Assembly (NCBI GenBank): GCA_021323865.1
Contig: JAJPKF010000022.1
Location: 1-49,990 of the forward strand
Length of the DNA: 49,990 nucleotides
Origin: Pseudomonadota bacterium
GTDB lineage: Bacteria > Chloroflexota > UBA5177 > JAJPKF01
Direction of reading: 5' to 3'
Part shown: in pieces, positions 16,305 through 24,290 of the stretch
How the letters are laid out: each line of letters begins with the position of its first letter
How positions within the stretch are numbered: the stretch's first letter is position 1
The notes under the pieces: model-generated
Told to the model about the DNA's origin: nothing
Database searches by the model: none
The model's input: the letters and a program-made list of their open reading frames with translations, nothing else
Translations under genes and position numbers: made by a program

Positions 16305-17066
16305 CTACCCTACGGAGACAACGTTGCTCGCCGAGGAGGCGAGGTCTTCGACGGCGAACGCGCCGGAGGCTGACTGCTCCACCATCCTGCGTTGGAATAC
16401 CTCACCGAAATGACGCGCAACCACTCGGGCCACCTCTGCCACCGACGGCGGGACAGCTCCGGCCGGCGCCAGGAGCCGCTGGATGGACGTAACGCCCCGG
16501 TCACGGATGCCGCAGGGGATGATGTGCTCGAAATAGCGCAGGTCCGTGCTGACGTTGAGGGCGAAGCCGTGGGAGGTGACTCGCCCCATCTTGACGCCGA
16601 TCGCGGCGATCTTCTCGGCGTCCACCCATACACCTGAGAGCCCGTCCACCCGGCCACTTTCGACGCCAAGTTCACGCAGGGACCGGATCAGCACCTCCTC
16701 CAATTGACGGATGTAGCGCAGGAGGTCGCGCCGGTCCTCGATCAGCAGGATCGGATACCCCACGAGCTGACCGGGCCCGTGGAAGGTGACGTCTCCGCCG
16801 CGGTCGGTGCGGAACAACGAGGCCCCCCTTGCCGCCAGCTGCTCCTCGGTCAGGAGGATGTTGGCCGGATCGCCCGTGCGGCCCAACGTGTAGGTGGGTG
16901 GGTGCTCGAGAAGCAGGAGGGTATCGCTCAACCGTCCGTGGCTGCGCAGCTCGCCGAGCCGCCGCTGCAGGTCCCAGGTTTCCTGGTAGGGAGCGGTCCC
17001 GAGCCAGAGCACGCCGCACGGATCTATGCCACCGATCGCCGGCTCTGGCTCACGCGTCAATGTCAC
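16305..17066 (-). CDS. lipB: Octanoyl-[ACP]:protein N-octanoyltransferase
   Basis: LipB moves octanoate from acyl carrier protein to the lipoyl-domain lysine of E2 or GcvH proteins, the first step of lipoate synthesis. TLLLLEHPPTYTLGR, RGGDVTFHGPGQLVGYPI, EKIAAIGVKMGRVTSHGFALNV (catalytic Lys) and HIIPCGIRDRGVTS (catalytic Cys) are all intact. I chose GTG 17066 (GAGG nearby). A further GTG at 17123 would overlap the ferredoxin gene by 32 bases and lacks a ribosome site. Last gene of the E1-beta/E2/lipA/ferredoxin/lipB operon. Confidence 0.95.
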   Translation of the reverse strand: MTLTREPEPAIGGIDPCGVLWLGTAPYQETWDLQRRLGELRSHGRLSDTLLLLEHPPTYTLGRTGDPANILLTEEQLAARGASLFRTDRGGDVTFHGPGQLVGYPILLIEDRRDLLRYIRQLEEVLIRSLRELGVESGRVDGLSGVWVDAEKIAAIGVKMGRVTSHGFALNVSTDLRYFEHIIPCGIRDRGVTSIQRLLAPAGAVPPSVAEVARVVARHFGEVFQRRMVEQSASGAFAVEDLASSASNVVSVG

Positions 17067-17091
17067 ACGAGCCTCGACAGGGAGCCCGGTC

Positions 17092-17385
17092 TCAGCCGAA
17101 CTTGTACTGAACCCCGAAACCACCGCGGGGCATGACGCACGAGATGTTGTTGTACGGGCAGATCATCCGGCATGCCCCGCATTCGATGCAGTTCTCGTAC
17201 GAGACCACGATGTGGTCGCCCTCCCAGTGATAGACCTCGGCCGGACAGGTCTTGGTGCACCACTTCTCTTCACAGCGGAGGCAGACGTCGTTGGAGAGGA
17301 TTTCGATGTGCGAGTGATCGTCCCGGGTGATCTTGAGGAGGAAGAGCTTATCCTCCAGCTTGGCCGGCATGGGATTGTCGCTCAT
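17092..17385 (-). CDS. FixX-like ferredoxin between lipA and lipB
   Basis: 97 residues with two four-Cys clusters: CLRCEEKWCTKTCP (C35, C38, C43, C47) and CIECGACRMICP (C66, C69, C72, C76). Both the length and the pattern AEVYHWEGDHIVVSYENC resemble FixX, the ferredoxin-like partner of electron-transfer flavoprotein dehydrogenases. Each cluster motif is complete enough for a [4Fe-4S] site. Its ATG overlaps the lipA stop (ATGA at 17382-17385) and lipB follows within about 25 bases. No fixABC/etf genes are in the window. Position and coupling suggest it donates electrons, or supports cluster chemistry, for radical-SAM LipA; that role is inference. Confidence 0.9.
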   Translation of the reverse strand: MSDNPMPAKLEDKLFLLKITRDDHSHIEILSNDVCLRCEEKWCTKTCPAEVYHWEGDHIVVSYENCIECGACRMICPYNNISCVMPRGGFGVQYKFG

Positions 17386-18314
17386 GATGCCTCCTGAATT
17401 GTGGTGGCTGCCTCCCGGCGGCGACGCAGCAGCTCGGACTGCTCGTGGGCATGGTAGGAGCTGCGGACCAGCGGGCCCGACTCGATGTGGGCGAATCCCA
17501 TCTCCAGACCCTCCGCCTTGAGCTGCGCGAACTCGTCGGGACGCACATATCGATCGACGGGGACGTGTCGGGCCGTGGGCCGCAGATACTGGCCGATCGT
17601 CATGATATCCACGGCGTGGGCTCGAAGGTCACGCATGGTTGCTCGGATCTCATCCACCGTCTCGCCGAGCCCGACCATGATGCCCGACTTCGTGTAGCAG
17701 GTGGGGTCCAGCTGTTTCGCCCGGCGCAGCACCTCGAGGCTCACCCGATAGCGCGACCGGCCCGGACGCACCCGGGGGAAAACGCGCTCCACCGTCTCGA
17801 TATTGTGGTTGAAGATGTCGGGACCGGCCTCCATGACGATGCGCAGGCTCTCCTCATTACCCTGAAAGTCGGGGGTCAGCACCTCGACCGCGCAATCGGG
17901 ATTCAACTCCCGGATGCGGCGGATGGTGTCGGCGAACTGGCCTGCCCCCTGATCTGCCAGGTCGTCACGGTCAACCGAGGTCACCACCGCGTGCTTGAGC
18001 CCCATGCGGGCGGCCGCCTCGGCAACGTGCAATGGCTCCATGAGATCCAGCTCGTGCGGCCTGCCCGAGGTGACGGCACAGTAGCGACAGGCGCGCGTGC
18101 ACACGTCCCCGAGAATCATGAACGTGGCCGTACGGTGACCCCAGCATTCGCCGATGTTGGGGCAGCGAGCCTCCTCGCAGACCGTATGGAGCCGCAGCTC
18201 CCGCATGATCTCCTTCAGCTCGAGGTAGTTGTCCCCGGCCGGAAGCCGCACCTTCAGCCAGTCCGGCCGCTCTGGTGGCCGCCCGGGAATCAGCCCGATG
18301 GGGGCCGTGGTCAT
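17382..18314 (-). CDS. lipA: Lipoyl synthase
   Basis: 310 residues. This radical-SAM enzyme inserts two sulfurs into protein-bound octanoyl groups. The auxiliary cluster motif CEEARCPNIGEC (C46, C51, C57), the radical-SAM motif CTRACRYC (C72, C76, C79) and the C-terminal RSSYHA serine are all present. ATG 18314 was chosen because the 38 residues upstream (open to 18428) are basic, unconserved, and overlap the E2 gene. It lies 49 bases after the E2 stop and is coupled by ATGA overlap to the ferredoxin gene. Confidence 0.97.
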   Translation of the reverse strand: MTTAPIGLIPGRPPERPDWLKVRLPAGDNYLELKEIMRELRLHTVCEEARCPNIGECWGHRTATFMILGDVCTRACRYCAVTSGRPHELDLMEPLHVAEAAARMGLKHAVVTSVDRDDLADQGAGQFADTIRRIRELNPDCAVEVLTPDFQGNEESLRIVMEAGPDIFNHNIETVERVFPRVRPGRSRYRVSLEVLRRAKQLDPTCYTKSGIMVGLGETVDEIRATMRDLRAHAVDIMTIGQYLRPTARHVPVDRYVRPDEFAQLKAEGLEMGFAHIESGPLVRSSYHAHEQSELLRRRREAATTIQEAS

Positions 18315-18363
18315 GCCCGGCCCCCGCGGCTCGACGGTTCGGAACCGGCGGCTTGACGCGCGC

Positions 18364-19767
18364 TCAGAGCGGGCAGTCCGAGGGCCAGTTTTCCAGCCGC
18401 CGGCGAATGAACTGCAGGAAGTCGGCAACCGTGGCCCCGTCGAGGGTGCGGTGGTCGAAGGACATGCACAGGTTCATGATGTGGCGAATGGCGATGGAGT
18501 CGTCGGCCATGACCCGGACGCGCTTCACGATGGCGTCGGCGCTCAGAATGCCGGCCTGCGGATAGTTGATGATGGAGACCGACCACACCGATCCAATGGC
18601 TCCGGTGTTGTTCAGCGTGAACGTGCCGCCGGAGACGTCGTCGGGTGTGAGCTTGCGGTTTCGGGCTCGCTGCGTCAGGTCGTTGATGGCGTGCGCCAGG
18701 CCTCCCAGGCTGAGCCGATCCGCGTTCTTGATGTTGGGCACGATCAACCCGTCGGCGGCGGCCACCGCCAGACCGAGATTGATGGTCTTCTTGACGATGA
18801 TCTTGTCGCCTCCCCACTCGCTGTTGACGAGCGGGTATTGCTTCAGCGCCTCGACGGTGGCCATGCTCACGAAGGCCATGAACGACAGGGAGATGCCCTC
18901 TTGCTGCTGCCACCGAGCCTTGTTTGCCTCCCGGTATTGAACCACCGGCGTCATGTCGACCTCGATCATGGAGGTCGCGTGTGGGAGCGTGTACTTGCTC
19001 TTGACCATGTGCTCCGCAATCATCCGCCGCACGGGCGAAACCGGAACGATCTCGGTTTCCATGCCCGACGGTGCGGAAACGGGTGAGGCCGTCTGAGCTG
19101 CCGGCGCCGGAGCGGGGCTGGGTGGAGCGATCTGCGGAGCAGGAGGTGCCGCCGAGGGGGCGGTCGCTGGAGCGGTTGCCGGGCCCGAACGACTGGTCTC
19201 GATGAACTGCAGAATGTCCTTCTTGCTCACCCGACCGCCGATTCCCGTTCCCCGCACCTGCGAAAGGTCCACGTTGTGTTCGGCTGCCAGACGCTGGACC
19301 AGTGGCGAGGAACGAACCACGCGGCGCGCCCCGTCGGGTCCCTCGGCCTCTCCGTTCAAGACCGCAGTGCCGGCCTGCGGTGATGCCGGAGCGGGCGCTG
19401 CCCCGCCGCCCGAAGGGGCCTGCGTGGGCGCTGCGGTCGCGGCCGGCGAGCCCTGCGTTGGCTGCGATCCCGAACCGCGACTCGTGGCCGGGGTTGCGCT
19501 GGTCGCAGCGCCGGCACCGCTGACCTCGCCGGCGTCTCCGATGACGGCGATCTCCTCGCCCACCGCAACCGTGGCGCCTTCCTCGGCTGAGATCTTCTGC
19601 AGCGTACCGGCCACCGGCGAGGGGATCTCGGCGTTGACCTTATCGGTCACGACCTCGACGATCGGTTCGTCCTTGGCGATCTGGTCGCCTTGCTGCTTCA
19701 GCCACTTGCCGATCACGCCCTCGGCGACCGATTCCCCCAGCTGTGGCATCACGATCTGGGTTGCCAT
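18364..19767 (-). CDS. 2-oxoacid dehydrogenase E2 (dihydrolipoamide acyltransferase), set 1
   Basis: 467 residues. One N-terminal lipoyl domain has the lipoylated lysine K43 in EVVTDKVNAEIPSPVAG. A long Ala/Pro/Gln linker follows, then the peripheral subunit-binding domain SSPLVQRLAAEHNVDLSQVRGTGIGGRV. The catalytic domain ends with CMSFDHRTLDGATVADFL (HxxxD). The TDKVNAEIP form is common in branched-chain or 2-oxoglutarate type E2 proteins, but the substrate cannot be fixed. ATG 19767 has GAGGAGAG upstream. It is preceded by an E1-beta gene and followed by lipA, ferredoxin and lipB, so the protein and its cofactor-attachment enzymes are made from one transcript. Confidence 0.93.
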   Translation of the reverse strand: MATQIVMPQLGESVAEGVIGKWLKQQGDQIAKDEPIVEVVTDKVNAEIPSPVAGTLQKISAEEGATVAVGEEIAVIGDAGEVSGAGAATSATPATSRGSGSQPTQGSPAATAAPTQAPSGGGAAPAPASPQAGTAVLNGEAEGPDGARRVVRSSPLVQRLAAEHNVDLSQVRGTGIGGRVSKKDILQFIETSRSGPATAPATAPSAAPPAPQIAPPSPAPAPAAQTASPVSAPSGMETEIVPVSPVRRMIAEHMVKSKYTLPHATSMIEVDMTPVVQYREANKARWQQQEGISLSFMAFVSMATVEALKQYPLVNSEWGGDKIIVKKTINLGLAVAAADGLIVPNIKNADRLSLGGLAHAINDLTQRARNRKLTPDDVSGGTFTLNNTGAIGSVWSVSIINYPQAGILSADAIVKRVRVMADDSIAIRHIMNLCMSFDHRTLDGATVADFLQFIRRRLENWPSDCPL

Positions 19768-19797
19768 TGCTCTCTCCTCGCTCCGCCGCTTCCGGCC

Positions 19798-20772
19798 TCA
19801 GTAGGCGGCCAGCTGCCTGGCGGCGGCGGCAATCTTCTCCGCGTTGGGCAAAAACGCGTCTTCCAATGGAGGCGCATAGGGTACCGGCGTGTCGGGCGCC
19901 GCCACCCGCGTGACCGGCCCATCCAGATACTCGAAGGCGTCCTGACTGATGATGGCCGCCACTTCGGCGCCTACCCCGTACGACAGCGTGTCCTCGGTGA
20001 CGACCAACGCCTTGCCCGTCTTCTTGACGGAATCGAGGATGGCCGTCCGGTCGAGCGGCAGGATCGTGCGCAGATCGACAACCTCCATGTCCACGCCCTC
20101 GCCTGCCAGCTGCTCGGCCGCCGTCAGCGACTGGTGGACCATGGCGCCGTAGGTGAGGATGCTCATATCCTCGCCGGATCGCTTGACGTCCGCCTTGCCG
20201 ATGGGGACCGTGTAGTCCTCCTCGGGGACTTCGCTCTTGATCCGCCGGTAGAGGAACTTGTGCTCGAAGTAGATGACCGGATCGTCGTCGCGGACGGCCG
20301 CTTTCATCAGGCCCTTGGCGTCGTACGGCGTCGACGGCACCACCACCTTGAGCCCCGGCGTGTGGGCGAACCACCCCTCGGGGCTCTGGGAGTGGAACGG
20401 GCCGCCGTGGGTCCCGGCACCCGAAGGGCCGCGAATCACCATGGGGACGGCCATGCCGTTCCGGTAATGAAGCTTGGCGGCCATATTGACGATTTGGTCG
20501 AAGGCACAGGCGATGAAATCGGCGAACTGCATTTCGGCGATGGGCCGCTGCCCCAGAAGCGCCGAGCCAATCGCCGCACCAACAATGGCAGACTCCGAAA
20601 GGGGCGTATCGATCACCCGGCTCTCGCCGAACTCCTCCTGGAAACCCGCCGTTACCTTGAAAGCGCCGCCGTAGACGCCCACGTCCTCACCGAGGATGTA
20701 GACGCTCTCGTCGCGCCGCATCTCTTCCCGCATGCCGTCCCGAACGGCCTCGAGATAGGTAACCTCGGGCAT
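19798..20772 (-). CDS. 2-oxoacid dehydrogenase E1 component, beta subunit, set 1
   Basis: 324 residues. MPEVTYLEAVRDGMREEMRRDESV, ILGEDVGVYGGAFKVT, RVIDTPLSESAIVGAAIG, GPSGAGTHGGPFHSQSPE and VVTEDTLSYGVGAEVAA match the E1-beta (transketolase C-terminal-like) family of pyruvate or branched-chain dehydrogenases, which completes the thiamine diphosphate site with E1-alpha. ATG 20772 was chosen by analogy with the paralogue at 27103-28104, which begins MPELTYREAL; a GGAGG lies 11 bases upstream. An open frame runs to 21000 but is not conserved. No E1-alpha gene precedes it; the divergent gene is a Rieske oxygenase. Confidence 0.93.
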   Translation of the reverse strand: MPEVTYLEAVRDGMREEMRRDESVYILGEDVGVYGGAFKVTAGFQEEFGESRVIDTPLSESAIVGAAIGSALLGQRPIAEMQFADFIACAFDQIVNMAAKLHYRNGMAVPMVIRGPSGAGTHGGPFHSQSPEGWFAHTPGLKVVVPSTPYDAKGLMKAAVRDDDPVIYFEHKFLYRRIKSEVPEEDYTVPIGKADVKRSGEDMSILTYGAMVHQSLTAAEQLAGEGVDMEVVDLRTILPLDRTAILDSVKKTGKALVVTEDTLSYGVGAEVAAIISQDAFEYLDGPVTRVAAPDTPVPYAPPLEDAFLPNAEKIAAAARQLAAY

Positions 20773-20938
20773 GCTTGTCGCTGCCTCCATCCGCAACATG
20801 GCGTCACGTCGACGCCCTCCCGATGATACTTGGCGCATCCGGCGGCGCGGTTCTCCCTGGTGTCGAGGACCGGCTCTCCAGCGCGCCCCGGTGGCGTGAG
20901 CTGATGCGTCGACCCCTTCGTGGCAGAATCCGGCTGAT

Positions 20939-22039
20939 ATGAGGGGGCATCTGATGCGACGGCCGGCAACCAGGACTGTGCCCGGGTCGAGTACGCCCAT
21001 CGACGAAACCGCGGCGCTGCCCGCCTCCCGCTATACCGATCCCGCCGTCTTCGAGCACGAACAGCGCTCGATCTTCTCAGCCTCCTGGCAATTCGTGGGC
21101 ATGATCGAGGAGGTCGCCCGCCCTGGTGACTTCTTCACCGCCGACGCCGGACGGCTTCCGGTCCTCGTCGTCCGTGACGACTCGAGCTTGCGCGCCTTCG
21201 CCAACGTCTGCCGGCATCGAGGCTCGGTCCTCGTGCAGGAAGCGTCCGGCAGCCGCCGGTCTCTCCAATGCGGGTACCACGCCTGGACCTACGACCTCGA
21301 CGGATCGCTGCGTGCCGCCCCGGGATCAAAGGATGAGGCCGGGTTCGACGCCGCGGCGCTTCATCTCTACCCCCTCAGCGTCGACACCTGGGGACCGCTG
21401 GTGTTCGTCAATCCGGATCGAGACGCCTCCCCGCTGAGCGACACCCTCGCCGAGCTGCCCCAGCTGACGAGGGACACGGGCGCCCGCCTGGGGGAGATTC
21501 GGCGCCGGCGCACCCAACGCTACGAGATCCGCGCGAACTGGAAGGTCGTGGTCGACAACTATCTGGAGTGCTACCACTGTCGTGTCGCGCATCCGAGCTT
21601 CTGTGATGTTGTCGATGTCGGCGACTACGCCGTCGAGGAATATGGCCGCTTCTCCGTTCAACGCGCACCGGGTCGCGGCATTGAGGCCGGCGCTCCGGTA
21701 ACCGCCGGCTTCTACGCCTACCTCTGGCCGAACTTCGCCCTCAACATCTATCCGGGGGCCGGCCATGTCTCGCTCAATCGCTTCGAGCCGCTGGACGTAG
21801 ATCGGACGCTCGCGATCTTCGACTACTGCTTCCTGGACGGGACTCCCGAGTCGGAGATCGACGACTTCGCCGCCTTCGTCGACCAGGTTCAGCGGGAGGA
21901 CACAGCGCTCTGCGAGTCGGTCCAGCGCGGTCTGAGATCGGGTGTATTCGATCAGGGGCGCCTGATGCTGTCGCGGGAACGGGCGCTTCGCCATTTCCAG
22001 AATCTGGTTCGCGCAGCCCTTGCCCTGCCGGTCGAATGA
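20939..22039 (+). CDS. Rieske ring-hydroxylating oxygenase, large (alpha) subunit family
   Basis: 366 residues. The Rieske [2Fe-2S] ligands are CRH (in NVCRHRGSVLV) and CGYH (in LQCGYHAWTYDLDG). The catalytic domain contains NWKVVVDNYLECYHCRVAHPSF, which supplies the bridging Asp/Glu and two His of the mononuclear iron. Such proteins hydroxylate or demethylate aromatic or quaternary-ammonium substrates, using electrons from a separate reductase that is not encoded nearby. YLWPNFALNIYPGAGH and VQREDTALCESVQRGL are typical of the choline/carnitine/glycine-betaine-type subgroup, though the substrate is inference. Starts at 20939 or 20954 are both possible. Divergent from E1-beta set 1, with 166 bases between. 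Confidence 0.88.
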   Translation: MRGHLMRRPATRTVPGSSTPIDETAALPASRYTDPAVFEHEQRSIFSASWQFVGMIEEVARPGDFFTADAGRLPVLVVRDDSSLRAFANVCRHRGSVLVQEASGSRRSLQCGYHAWTYDLDGSLRAAPGSKDEAGFDAAALHLYPLSVDTWGPLVFVNPDRDASPLSDTLAELPQLTRDTGARLGEIRRRRTQRYEIRANWKVVVDNYLECYHCRVAHPSFCDVVDVGDYAVEEYGRFSVQRAPGRGIEAGAPVTAGFYAYLWPNFALNIYPGAGHVSLNRFEPLDVDRTLAIFDYCFLDGTPESEIDDFAAFVDQVQREDTALCESVQRGLRSGVFDQGRLMLSRERALRHFQNLVRAALALPVE

Positions 22040-22099
22040 TGTCGCGGAGGTACGACGAGGGCGGCCCCAGCCCGGGTCAATCGTCCGGCTTCGAGGGGA

Positions 22100-23331
22100 T
22101 CACGGCCGTGCGGCCGGGACTGTCAGCCCCTGCACGCCCCAGCATTGCAGGTCTCCGTTCTCGTGCACCGCGCACAGATCCCCCGGCTCTTCGTCGTCTC
22201 CCCACCCCACGCTGATCTCCTTGTACCTCCCGTGCGTCCAGGGTACCGGGCCTTGGTCATCCCCCACGCACGAGATCCGGTGCGATGGTCGCAGCCCGCA
22301 CAGCGGTCCATGGATGCCGCCCGGCTGAATGTCGACGAACTGACCGGACAAGGGCTGCGCTGGTCCGCCAAAGTAATTTTGCCCCCAGCACACGGCGTCC
22401 CCGTCCTGCCGCACTCCACAGGCGTTGTACCCACCCGCACGCACCACCTTGAACTTTCCCGTCGGTGGGTCCGTCACCCCCTCAGATCCCCCGTACGGCC
22501 CCGTGTCGTCTCCCCAACACACCAGCCTTCCCGACGGCCGCACCCCGCACCCAAAGTCCGCCCCGTAGCTCGTCCCCACGCTCACCTGCACAAACTTCCC
22601 CCCAGGCGGCGCCGATATCCCGCCCACACACACGATCCGCTCCTCAGCCGTCAGCGCGCACACCGACCCCTCACCCGCGCTCACCGCCCTATACCCTCCC
22701 TTCGCCGTCGGACCAAACGGTCCCCTTCCCCCGCTGCTCCAGCAGGTGATCGCTCCACTCCGCCGCAGCCCGCACCCAAAGACGCTCCCCAAGGTCACCG
22801 CACTGAAGTCCCTTCCCGTCGGCTGGTTCTGCTGCGCCGGCCCCACGCACACGATCGTCCCGTCCGCACGCAGCCCGCAATCCGACCAGTATCCTCCCCC
22901 CGCCGACGAGACAAACGGTGACCCCGGCACCGCCAGCTCACCCCAAAATCCATCTCCCCAACACGTGATCGATCCATCCGTCCGCAGTCCGCACGCGTAC
23001 TCGTCGTCCTCGCCGGCGCTCACCTGCGTGAACTCGCCCTTCGGCGGCTTCAGCCACTTCGTCGACCATCACCCCAGCACGCAATCACTCCCGATACCCG
23101 TACCCCACAGGCAAACGAGCCTCCCGAGCTCACTCCCTCAAACTTCCCCGACGGCGCCTCACGCTGGTGGAACTGGTCGTTCCCCCAACACACCACCGTG
23201 TGATTCACTCGAAGCCCACACCCCTGTCGCTGAATGTGGTGGTACCCATAGAACTCGCCCGTACTTACGGCCAAGTAGCGACCCGACGGAGGCGAATCGC
23301 CGTACCAGCTGTGCGACCCGCCGGCTTCTCG
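22100..23331 (-). pseudogene. RCC1-like beta-propeller repeat gene, frameshifted and lacking a start
   Basis: Ten tandem RCC1_2-type blades can be counted, each with a Cys pair such as CGLRTDGSITCWG. Two blades lie in one frame (about 23050-23320) and eight in the next (22100-23023). The join at 23040-23060 breaks after CWGDGRRSG; one extra base would restore CWGDGRRSG-L-KPPKGEF, the normal blade spacing. The 5' end has no ATG/GTG and no signal peptide: the frame runs back to the stop codon of the isomerase gene. The intact family is usually secreted. Either this is a decayed gene or a sequencing indel plus a lost N-terminus. Function unknown. Confidence 0.75.
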
Positions 23332-24015
23332 CTAGGCCCCGCCAATCGTGGCGTAGTCGCCCACGAGGAGCCGGTAGGGCGGCTCGTCCTCGTCAATCTC
23401 CGGAAAGCGCGCGACGGGCGCCAGGAAACGATTGTCGCGTTCGTCGTCGTTGACCAGCGACACCTCGCCGATCACCGTTCTCTCTCCCTCTGGCCAGAAG
23501 CGGTGGTACAGCCGCGGCGGAAGGGTGATGCTTTCTCCCGGCGTCAGGTCGACGATGCCGCCCGCGGGCACGGCCCGCGTCACGGCGTCGACCTCAACTC
23601 GGGTGTCGGACGCCGACAGTGCGCCATCCGGATCGGCCTCCCAAACCTGGACCCGAAGGGTGCCGCCGCCCCGATTGATGATGTCTTCGGTCTTGACCTC
23701 GTGATAGTGCGCGGGCGTCACCTGACCGGCCTCGGCAATCAAAATCTTCTCGCAGTAGAGCTTGCCCCGCCCCGCGGACAGTGCGTCCGGGGAGCCATTC
23801 CGGAGGGTGAACAGGACCAGCCCGGTCCGCGCAAAGTCGCCGGAGCCGAAGTCCGTGATGTCCCAGCCCAGCCGAAGCCGAATGATCTCCCCGGCACCGG
23901 CGCGCTCACGCCACTCCTCGGGGCGCCAGAATGCGAACGGCGGTAGATGGAAGCGCCGTTCCTCCAGAAACCGCTCCGCTTCCCGGATCGCTCCGTTCAC
24001 CTGCGAACGTCTCAT
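23332..24015 (-). CDS. D-lyxose isomerase-like cupin (DUF1498 family)
   Basis: 227 residues. RRSQVNGAIREAERFLEERRFHLPPFAFW, LGWDITDFGSG, HYHEVKTEDIINRGGGTL (metal-binding His-x-His and Glu) and LPPRLYHRFWPE match the D-lyxose ketol-isomerase family, a cupin that interconverts D-lyxose and D-xylulose. The protein ends right at a TAG, and the RCC1-like remnant continues in the same frame. Its ATG overlaps the stop of a 51-codon upstream frame (ATGA). It is downstream of the dehydrogenase operon but separated from lpd by about 275 bases. Confidence 0.85.
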   Translation of the reverse strand: MRRSQVNGAIREAERFLEERRFHLPPFAFWRPEEWRERAGAGEIIRLRLGWDITDFGSGDFARTGLVLFTLRNGSPDALSAGRGKLYCEKILIAEAGQVTPAHYHEVKTEDIINRGGGTLRVQVWEADPDGALSASDTRVEVDAVTRAVPAGGIVDLTPGESITLPPRLYHRFWPEGERTVIGEVSLVNDDERDNRFLAPVARFPEIDEDEPPYRLLVGDYATIGGA

Positions 24016-24167
24016 GTCGCTACCCCGCCGTCACTTCGGCGGGACGTCGTACCCGCCGGCGTCTCGCCGTATTCGACGCCTGCTAATTGCTCGCGAAGTG
24101 TTTGCTCGTGTGTTTCGCCGGCCGCCAACAGATTCATGAAATCCAACGAAGCGGCTCGAATGGGCAT
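24012..24167 (-). CDS. Possible small protein coupled to the lyxose isomerase-like gene
   Basis: A 51-codon frame starts at ATG 24167 (GGGCGG directly upstream, close spacing). Its TGA overlaps the next ATG in an ATGA arrangement. The product is MPIRAASLDFMNLLAAGETH and onward, acidic in the middle and Ser/Arg-rich at the end, with no signal or membrane segment. The frame remains open upstream of the ATG to about 24250. The segment VVDHPGRMPIR before and at the start faintly recalls hydroxypyruvate-isomerase-like TIM barrels, so it could be the remnant of a larger sugar-isomerase gene. I cannot decide between the two. Confidence 0.35.
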   Translation of the reverse strand: MPIRAASLDFMNLLAAGETHEQTLREQLAGVEYGETPAGTTSRRSDGGVAT

Positions 24168-24290
24168 CCGCCCAGGATGATCGACTACCTGCGGGGGCCT
24201 CGCCCTGACGGCTGAAGAGCCGGTACCCTTCCCGCCTCCTGTCCCTTACTCATGTCCCGACTACCTTGGCCGCAGGCGTCTTCGATCCCG

